Position numbers and translations under genes: made by a program. Of a DNA stretch of 7,854 bases, positions 3,870 through 7,854 are shown one piece after another (within the stretch, counting starts at the first letter, position 1; every line of letters starts with the position of its first letter). This DNA comes from RSA11 sp036564135 (GTDB taxonomy: Bacteria > Actinomycetota > Thermoleophilia > Solirubrobacterales > 70-9), in the NCBI GenBank assembly GCA_036564135.1, contig DATCLC010000108.1, forward strand, positions 1 through 7,854, given 5' to 3'. Under the pieces are notes generated by a model. The model did not search any database. It was not told the DNA's origin and was given only the letters and a program-made list of their open reading frames with translations.

Positions 3870-5048
3870 GGCGGGGACCTCGAGCACGATCGCGTCGCCC
3901 TGGCCGCCGCCCGAGCAGATCGCGGCGCAGCCGATGCCGCCGCCGCGGCGGCGCAGCTCGTGGACGAGCGCGCCGATGATGCGCGCGCCCGAGGCGCCGA
4001 TCGGGTGGCCGAGGGCGATGGCGCCGCCGTTCACGTTCACCTTCTCCTCGTCGACGCCGAGCATGCGCAGCGAGTTGAGCGCGACCGACGCGAACGCCTC
4101 GTTGATCTCCCAGAGGTCGATGTCCTCGGGGCCTTTGCCGATCTTCTCGAGCGCGACCTTCGCCGCCTTGGCCGGGGTCCGCGCCAGGTACGGGAAGTCG
4201 TCGGCGACCGTGCCGTAGGAGAGGACGCGCGCAAGCACCTCCTTGCCGTTCGCCTCCGCCCAGTCCTCGGAGGCGACCACGACCGCCGCGGCGCCGTCGT
4301 TCACCCCGGGCGAGTTGCCGGCGGTGTGCGTGGCGTCCTCGCCGCCGATCGCGGGCAGCTTGGCGAGCACCTCGACGCTCGTGTCGGGGCGAATCGCCTC
4401 GTCGGCTGCGACCTCGCGCTCCTCGCGCTTCACCTTCACGGTGAGCGGCGCGATCTCCTCTGCGAGCAGGCCCTCCTCGGTCGCCTTCGCGGCGCGCTTG
4501 TGGGAGCGCTCCGCCCAGCGGTCCATGTCGGGCCGAGTCAGCTCGAGCTCGTTCGCCACCTCGCTGGCCTCGTTGATCATCTGCTTGCCCGTGAACGGGT
4601 TGGTGAGGCCGTCGTGGGTCATGGCGTCGATCGCCTTGACGTCGCCCATGCGAAAGCCGAAGCGGGCCCCGGGCAATAGGTACGGCGCGTTCGACATCGA
4701 CTCCATGCCGCCGGCGACGCCCACCTCGAGCTCGCCGGCGCGCACCTGCAGGTCGGCGATGCCGACCGCGCGCATCCCGGACGCGCACACCTTGTTGATC
4801 GTCTCCGAGGGAACCTCGCGCGGGATCCCCGCTTCGATCTGCGCCTGACGCGAGGGGATCTGGCCCTGGCCGGCCTGCAGGACCTGGCCGAACACGACCT
4901 GCTGCACCTGCTCGGGATCAACCGACGCGCGCTCGAGCGCGGCCGCGATCGCGTGGCCTCCGAGCTCATGGGCCCCCTTCGACGCGAGCGCGCCGCCCAT
5001 CTTCCCGAACGGCGTCCGAGCTGTTCCGAGGATCACGGTCTTCGACAT
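3864..5048 (-). CDS. Acetyl-CoA C-acetyltransferase / thiolase family protein
   Basis: The 394-residue protein is a complete thiolase of normal length. INKVCASGMRA places the acyl-accepting Cys at C88. NEAFA is at 316-320. The GGAIALGHPIGASGAR block gives the catalytic His H348. CSGGGQGDA gives the second catalytic Cys C378. It would cleave 3-ketoacyl-CoA with CoA, or condense two acetyl-CoA to acetoacetyl-CoA, in the cytosol. The sequence alone does not separate degradative (FadA-like) from biosynthetic (AtoB/PhaA-like) use, so no symbol is given. No hydroxyacyl-CoA dehydrogenase or PHB gene is adjacent, but ETF genes nearby on the same strand favour beta-oxidation. The ATG at 5048 has AAAGG 6 nt upstream. 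The gene is divergent from pepA across 109 nt, and its stop codon lies inside a hairpin. Confidence 0.95.
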   Translation of the reverse strand: MSKTVILGTARTPFGKMGGALASKGAHELGGHAIAAALERASVDPEQVQQVVFGQVLQAGQGQIPSRQAQIEAGIPREVPSETINKVCASGMRAVGIADLQVRAGELEVGVAGGMESMSNAPYLLPGARFGFRMGDVKAIDAMTHDGLTNPFTGKQMINEASEVANELELTRPDMDRWAERSHKRAAKATEEGLLAEEIAPLTVKVKREEREVAADEAIRPDTSVEVLAKLPAIGGEDATHTAGNSPGVNDGAAAVVVASEDWAEANGKEVLARVLSYGTVADDFPYLARTPAKAAKVALEKIGKGPEDIDLWEINEAFASVALNSLRMLGVDEEKVNVNGGAIALGHPIGASGARIIGALVHELRRRGGGIGCAAICSGGGQGDAIVLEVPAP

Positions 5049-5137
5049 GAATCGCCTTTCACACGTTTGAGAGTCCTACCCACAGACGAGGCGCCAGAGC
5101 GCCGCGTCGAACCATAAACCTCGGCCGTCGGCGGAGT

Positions 5138-5153
5138 CGCGAGTAGACTCGCG
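5138..5153. promoter_or_regulatory. Palindrome with embedded TAGACT -10 box upstream of pepA
   Basis: CGCGAGT (5138-5144) and ACTCGCG (5147-5153) are perfect reverse complements two bases apart. TAGACT (5144-5149) spans their centre and ends 8 nt before GTG 5158. No Shine-Dalgarno is visible, so a leaderless pepA transcript starting at or next to the GTG is plausible. A protein binding the palindrome would cover the -10 region. No convincing -35 was found. Confidence 0.45.
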
Positions 5154-5157
5154 CGCC

Positions 5158-6606
5158 GTGGACGTCAGCCTGCATGCCGAGTCCCTGAGCGAGCTCGACG
5201 CCGACGTGCACGCGCTCGCCCTGCCCGAGGGCGCCGAGCTCCCCGCGGAGCTCGCCGGGCTCCCCGGGGCGGACGACGTCCGTACCAAGCCTCGGAAGCT
5301 CACGCTCCTGCGCGGCGAGCGCCCCGCGCGCCTGATCGTCGTCGGCCTGGGCGACGCCGGCGAGGCGGACGCCGAGGCCCTGCGCGTCGCCGCAGCCCTC
5401 GTCGCCAAGGAGGCCGCCAAGTTCGAGGCGCGCTCGCTCGTCTGGGCGCTGCCCGAGCTCCCGGGCGTCGATGCGCCGGCAGCGGCCGCGGCCATCACCG
5501 AGGGAACGATCCTCGCCTCCTACAGCTTCGACCGCTTCCGCTCGAACGACTCGGACGAGCCGCAGCCAAAGCTCGGGCGCCTCGCGCTCGCGGGCGCCGA
5601 CGGCGAGGCGGTCGCCGAGGCCGTGCGCGCAGCGCGCGTCGCCGCCACCGCGGCGAACCGCGCCCGCGAGCTTCAGAACCTGCCCGGCAACCTCGCGACC
5701 CCCAGCTTCCTCGCGGCGCGCGCCGAGGAGATCGCGGCCGCCCACGAGAACGTCGAGGCCACCATCCTGGGGCCGAACGAGATCGCCGAGCGCGGCATGG
5801 GCGGCCTCGTGGCGGTCTCGCAGGGCTCCGCCGAGGAGCCGCGGCTGGTCTGCCTGCGCTACCGCGGCCGGGGCGGAGGCGAGGTGCTCGGCCTCGTCGG
5901 CAAGGCGGTCACCTTCGACTCCGGCGGGATCTCGATCAAGCCGTCGCAGGGCATGCACGAGATGAAGATGGACATGTCGGGCGGCGCCGCCGTGCTGGAG
6001 GCCGTCGCCGCGATCGCCGAGCTCGGGCTCGAGCTCGACGTGGTCGCCGTCGTCCCGTCCACCGAGAACATGCCGTCCGGCACCGCGCTCAAGCCCGGCG
6101 ACATCATCACCCAGCTCAACGGCAAGACGGTCGAGATCACCAACACCGACGCGGAGGGCCGCCTGATCCTCGCCGACGCGCTCACCTGGTGCGCGACCGA
6201 GATGGGCGCCGACCGCATCGTCGACCTCGCGACCCTCACCGGCGCGGTGTTGATCGCCCTCGGCTCGACCTACGCCGCGCTGATCTCCAACGACGATGAG
6301 TGGGCGGCGCGCGTCGGCGCCTCCGCCGAGCGCACGGGCGAGCTCGCCTGGCGGCTGCCGCTCCACCCCGAGTACAAGGAGCTCACCCGGGGGAAGGTCA
6401 CGGACCTGGTGAACTCCGCCGCCAAGCGCAAGGCGGGCACGATCTACGCCGGCTCCTTCCTCGAGGAGTTCGTCGAGGACAAGCCCTGGGTGCACCTCGA
6501 CATCGCGGGCACCTCCTGGGACGTCGGCCGCCCGTACGTGGGCTCGGGGGCGACGGGCTACGGCGTCCGCCTGCTCGTCGACCTCGCCCGCGAGCTCGCC
6601 GGCTAG
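5158..6606 (+). CDS. pepA: Leucyl aminopeptidase (M17 family cytosol aminopeptidase)
   Basis: The 482-residue protein has an M17 N-terminal macro-like domain (about 1-160) and a catalytic C-terminal domain. Metal ligands and catalytic residues are all present: K249 and D254 in GLVGKAVTFDSGG, K261 in ISIKPSQGM, D272 in MKMDMSGG, and D331, E333 and R335 in the family signature NTDAEGRL. It should be a two-metal (Zn or Mn) hexameric enzyme that removes N-terminal residues from peptides in the cytosol. Some M17 proteins also bind DNA; nothing here shows that. The GTG at 5158 is the only reasonable start. It lacks a ribosome site but has a TAGACT box 8 nt upstream. The gene is divergent from thiolase and converges on the thioesterase gene, sharing CTAG at the stops. 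It has no evident metabolic link to either. Confidence 0.95.
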   Translation: MDVSLHAESLSELDADVHALALPEGAELPAELAGLPGADDVRTKPRKLTLLRGERPARLIVVGLGDAGEADAEALRVAAALVAKEAAKFEARSLVWALPELPGVDAPAAAAAITEGTILASYSFDRFRSNDSDEPQPKLGRLALAGADGEAVAEAVRAARVAATAANRARELQNLPGNLATPSFLAARAEEIAAAHENVEATILGPNEIAERGMGGLVAVSQGSAEEPRLVCLRYRGRGGGEVLGLVGKAVTFDSGGISIKPSQGMHEMKMDMSGGAAVLEAVAAIAELGLELDVVAVVPSTENMPSGTALKPGDIITQLNGKTVEITNTDAEGRLILADALTWCATEMGADRIVDLATLTGAVLIALGSTYAALISNDDEWAARVGASAERTGELAWRLPLHPEYKELTRGKVTDLVNSAAKRKAGTIYAGSFLEEFVEDKPWVHLDIAGTSWDVGRPYVGSGATGYGVRLLVDLARELAG

Positions 6607-7145
6607 CCCTCGGGCCGCAGGATCATGCACGTCGTCGTGCCGTGCGCGTAGAGGCGCCCGTCGGGCCCGGTGACCCTGCCCTCGGCCGTCGCCTGCCTGC
6701 GTCCCGCGTGCACGACCTCGGCCGCGCAGTCGAGCCTGCCGACCTCGAGCCCGATCGCCCGGACGAACTTGACCTCGAGCGTGAGGGTCGTGTAGCCCAC
6801 GCCCGCCGGCAGCGTCGTATGCACCGCGCAGCCCATCGCGGAGTCGAGCAGCGTCGCGACGTAGCCGCCGTGGACGGTGCCGATCGGGTTGAAGTGCTCC
6901 TCACCGGGGGTGCCGGCGAACGCCACCCTCCCCTCCTCGACCTCCACGGGCGCCATCCGCAGCGTGACCGCGATCGGCGGCGGCGGGATCTCGCCGGCCG
7001 CGATCGCCCGCATGTACTCGAGCCCGCTCTTGCCCGCGGCCTGGGCCGCCGACGCGAGCGGGTCCTGCCACGTGAGCGTCCGCGTGCGGGTCGCCTCCGG
7101 GCTGCGCTCGGCGAACGCGAGCGCAGCCTCGACCGCGTCGCTCAC
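6603..7145 (-). CDS. PaaI-family hotdog-fold acyl-CoA thioesterase
   Basis: The 180-residue protein has a hotdog domain from about residue 58. The PaaI signature is GEEHFNPIGTVHGGYVATLLDSAMG (81-105): N86, H92-G93-G94 and D101 are the expected catalytic and oxyanion residues. It is followed by the YTTLTLEVKFVRA strand (118-130). It would hydrolyse an acyl- or aryl-CoA; the substrate cannot be read from sequence. The first 55 residues form an extra helical arm (TWQDPL...SGLEYMRAIAAGEIPPPP) that I regard as part of this subfamily, from memory of similar proteins. The GTG at 7143-7145 overlaps the stop of the upstream 57-residue gene in a GTGA, and AAGGAG lies 11 nt upstream, so the pair is translationally coupled. 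The stop TAG lies in the same CTAG as the pepA stop. The divergent HxlR regulator probably controls this pair. Confidence 0.92.
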   Translation of the reverse strand: MSDAVEAALAFAERSPEATRTRTLTWQDPLASAAQAAGKSGLEYMRAIAAGEIPPPPIAVTLRMAPVEVEEGRVAFAGTPGEEHFNPIGTVHGGYVATLLDSAMGCAVHTTLPAGVGYTTLTLEVKFVRAIGLEVGRLDCAAEVVHAGRRQATAEGRVTGPDGRLYAHGTTTCMILRPEG

Positions 7146-7315
7146 CGCGACTGCGGCTCCTTTTTCGGGTAGGCGAGGTCGGCGAGGATCTCCTCGACGG
7201 TGAGCTCGACGCGCACTGGCGGCAGGTTCACCGCGCGCGCCGGCGCCTCACGGACGGAGCGGGCCGCGCGCCGCGATCGGGCGCGCGCTGATCGGATGAG
7301 GGTTGAGGGTGCCAT
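7142..7315 (-). CDS. Small hypothetical protein, 57 residues, coupled to the thioesterase gene
   Basis: I do not recognise this protein. It starts MAPSTLIRSARARSRRAARS, and its N-terminal half is Arg- and Ala-rich and strongly basic. The C-terminal half (VRVELTVEEILADLAYPKKEPQSR) looks like a short strand followed by an acidic amphipathic helix. It has no membrane segment, cysteines or signal peptide. Gene-like signals are good: GGAGG (7325-7329) lies 9 nt before ATG 7313-7315, and the stop TGA (7142-7144) overlaps the thioesterase GTG in a 4-nt GTGA. This is the normal arrangement for coupled genes, and it means ribosomes finishing here would start the thioesterase. It could be a functional small protein (binding partner or regulator) or mainly a leader ORF that controls thioesterase translation. 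It may be missed by gene callers because of its length. Confidence 0.7.
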   Translation of the reverse strand: MAPSTLIRSARARSRRAARSVREAPARAVNLPPVRVELTVEEILADLAYPKKEPQSR

Positions 7316-7324
7316 GGACTGGTG

Positions 7325-7329
7325 CCTCC
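7325..7329 (-). promoter_or_regulatory. Ribosome binding site of the 57-residue gene
   Basis: GGAGG on the minus strand, 9 nt before ATG 7315, is among the strongest sites in the window and is the main support for the small gene being translated. Confidence 0.7.
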
Positions 7330-7334
7330 GGTCA

Positions 7335-7381
7335 GTTGCTTGACGAAACGCAGGCTACCATGGTGAGTTGCTCCAAGCAAC
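7335..7381. promoter_or_regulatory. Candidate HxlR operator and divergent promoter region
   Basis: GTTGCT (7367-7372) and AGCAAC (7376-7381) form a perfect inverted repeat around CCA. A further GTTGCTTG (7335-7342) is the exact reverse complement of CAAGCAAC (7374-7381). Three half-sites thus lie between the HxlR gene and the small-gene/thioesterase operon. On the minus strand TTGCTT (7375-7380) and TAGCCT (7352-7357) are 17 nt apart and could be the operon promoter, with half-sites on both sides. Autoregulated divergent control is typical of the HxlR family; that this is its site is inference. Confidence 0.45.
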
Positions 7382-7404
7382 CCAGTGTGCGAACATCACA
7401 CAAA

Positions 7405-7854
7405 GTGCTCCGCCGCGAATACGACCTCAACTGCTCCATCGCTCGCACGCTCGAGCTGATCGGCGAGCGCTGGACGCTGCTCGTGATCCGCGACGTGCTG
7501 ATGGGCAACCGCCGCTTCGAGGGCATCCAGAGGTCGCTGGGCGTGGCGCGGAACGTGCTCTCCAACCGCCTGCAGCGCCTGGTGGACGAGGGCATCCTCG
7601 AGCGCCGCGCCTACCAGGATCACCCCGCGCGCTACGAGTACCTCCTCACCGAGAAGGGGCTCGACCTCTGGCCCGTGCTGGTCGCGATGATCGGCTGGGG
7701 CGACAAGTACCTGGCCGGGCCCGAGGGGCCGCCGGTGCTGATCCTCCACAAGGAGTGCGGCGGGCGCGTGAACGACCGGCGGATCTGCGAGCGCTGCGGC
7801 GCGCAGCTCGAGGTGCGCGACGCCTACGCCGTGCCCGGGCCGGGCGCGAAGGCG
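7405..7854 (+). CDS. HxlR-family winged helix-turn-helix transcriptional regulator, 3' end cut by window edge
   Basis: The frame is open to the last base (150 codons visible). The HxlR domain covers about residues 3-105: REYDLNCSIARTLELIGERWTLLVIRD, then the recognition region FEGIQRSLGVARNVLSNRLQRLVDEGILERR, and the wing QDHPARYEYLLTEKG. C10 in DLNCS is the cysteine position used for redox or electrophile sensing in several HxlR members. A C-terminal segment HKECGGRVNDRRICERCG contributes three further cysteines in a zinc-ribbon-like spacing. GTG 7405 is chosen by fit to the family N-terminus (LRREYDLNC). In-frame ATG 7360 and GTG 7363 are possible, but would place the palindromic operator and the opposing promoter inside the gene. 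It is transcribed divergently from the small gene and thioesterase, which it probably regulates. Confidence 0.88.
   Translation, partial: MLRREYDLNCSIARTLELIGERWTLLVIRDVLMGNRRFEGIQRSLGVARNVLSNRLQRLVDEGILERRAYQDHPARYEYLLTEKGLDLWPVLVAMIGWGDKYLAGPEGPPVLILHKECGGRVNDRRICERCGAQLEVRDAYAVPGPGAKA

Noticed and set aside
3844..4788. 314-codon minus-strand frame overlapping thiolase
   Set aside because: It is a frame-shifted shadow of the thiolase gene made of Arg/Gly/Ala runs; thiolase has all catalytic motifs in the other frame.
5059..6630. 523-codon open frame on the minus strand opposite pepA
   Set aside because: It lies almost wholly antisense to a clearly recognised M17 gene. Its product is low-complexity Arg/Gly/Ala/Asp sequence with no domain, as expected from the complementary strand of high-GC codons.
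7385..7401. CRP-type site GTGTG-N7-CACAC upstream of the HxlR gene
   Set aside because: The spacing is one base off the TGTGA-N6-TCACA consensus and the inner bases do not match; five-base arms here may be chance.

Overview
The window is a very GC-rich, gene-dense bacterial segment. GTG and TTG starts, TANNNT-type -10 boxes close to start codons, and the protein types suggest a high-GC actinobacterium, possibly of the Solirubrobacterales/Thermoleophilia kind. That placement is inferred from composition and gene style, not from a marker gene. Most of the window encodes acyl-CoA and electron-transfer metabolism.

Layout: positions 1-2095 (minus strand) carry an electron-transfer-flavoprotein operon in the order etfB, etfA, ETF:quinone oxidoreductase (cut by the left edge). 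Its upstream gap (2096-2254) holds a perfect spaced palindrome that looks like a repressor operator lying on a candidate promoter. Positions 2255-3509 (minus) hold a stand-alone B12-binding domain protein and a membrane-tethered HAD-IB phosphatase. Positions 3510-3863 are gene-free and contain a run of five hairpin units about 60 nt apart. They form two unrelated repeat families, two copies each, plus a GC-rich hairpin between them. The next gene is a thiolase (3864-5048, minus), divergent from a leucyl aminopeptidase (5158-6606, plus). The aminopeptidase converges on a PaaI-type hotdog thioesterase (6603-7145, minus), and the two genes share a CTAG at their stops. A 57-codon gene overlaps the thioesterase start. 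Divergent from this pair is an HxlR-family regulator that runs off the right edge.

How the genes fit together: ETF takes electrons from acyl-CoA dehydrogenases and passes them through ETF-QO to quinone. Thiolase performs the last step of beta-oxidation or acetoacetyl-CoA interconversion. The B12 domain suggests methylmalonyl-CoA or a similar mutase. The thioesterase hydrolyses acyl-CoA. Together these suggest fatty-acid or branched-chain carbon catabolism, with separate local control elements for the etf operon and the thioesterase operon.

No CRISPR array, transposase, phage gene, tRNA or rRNA was seen. The genes are ordinary. The least explained part is the hairpin array at 3589-3869, followed by the small gene at 7142-7315 and the candidate leaderless promoters.
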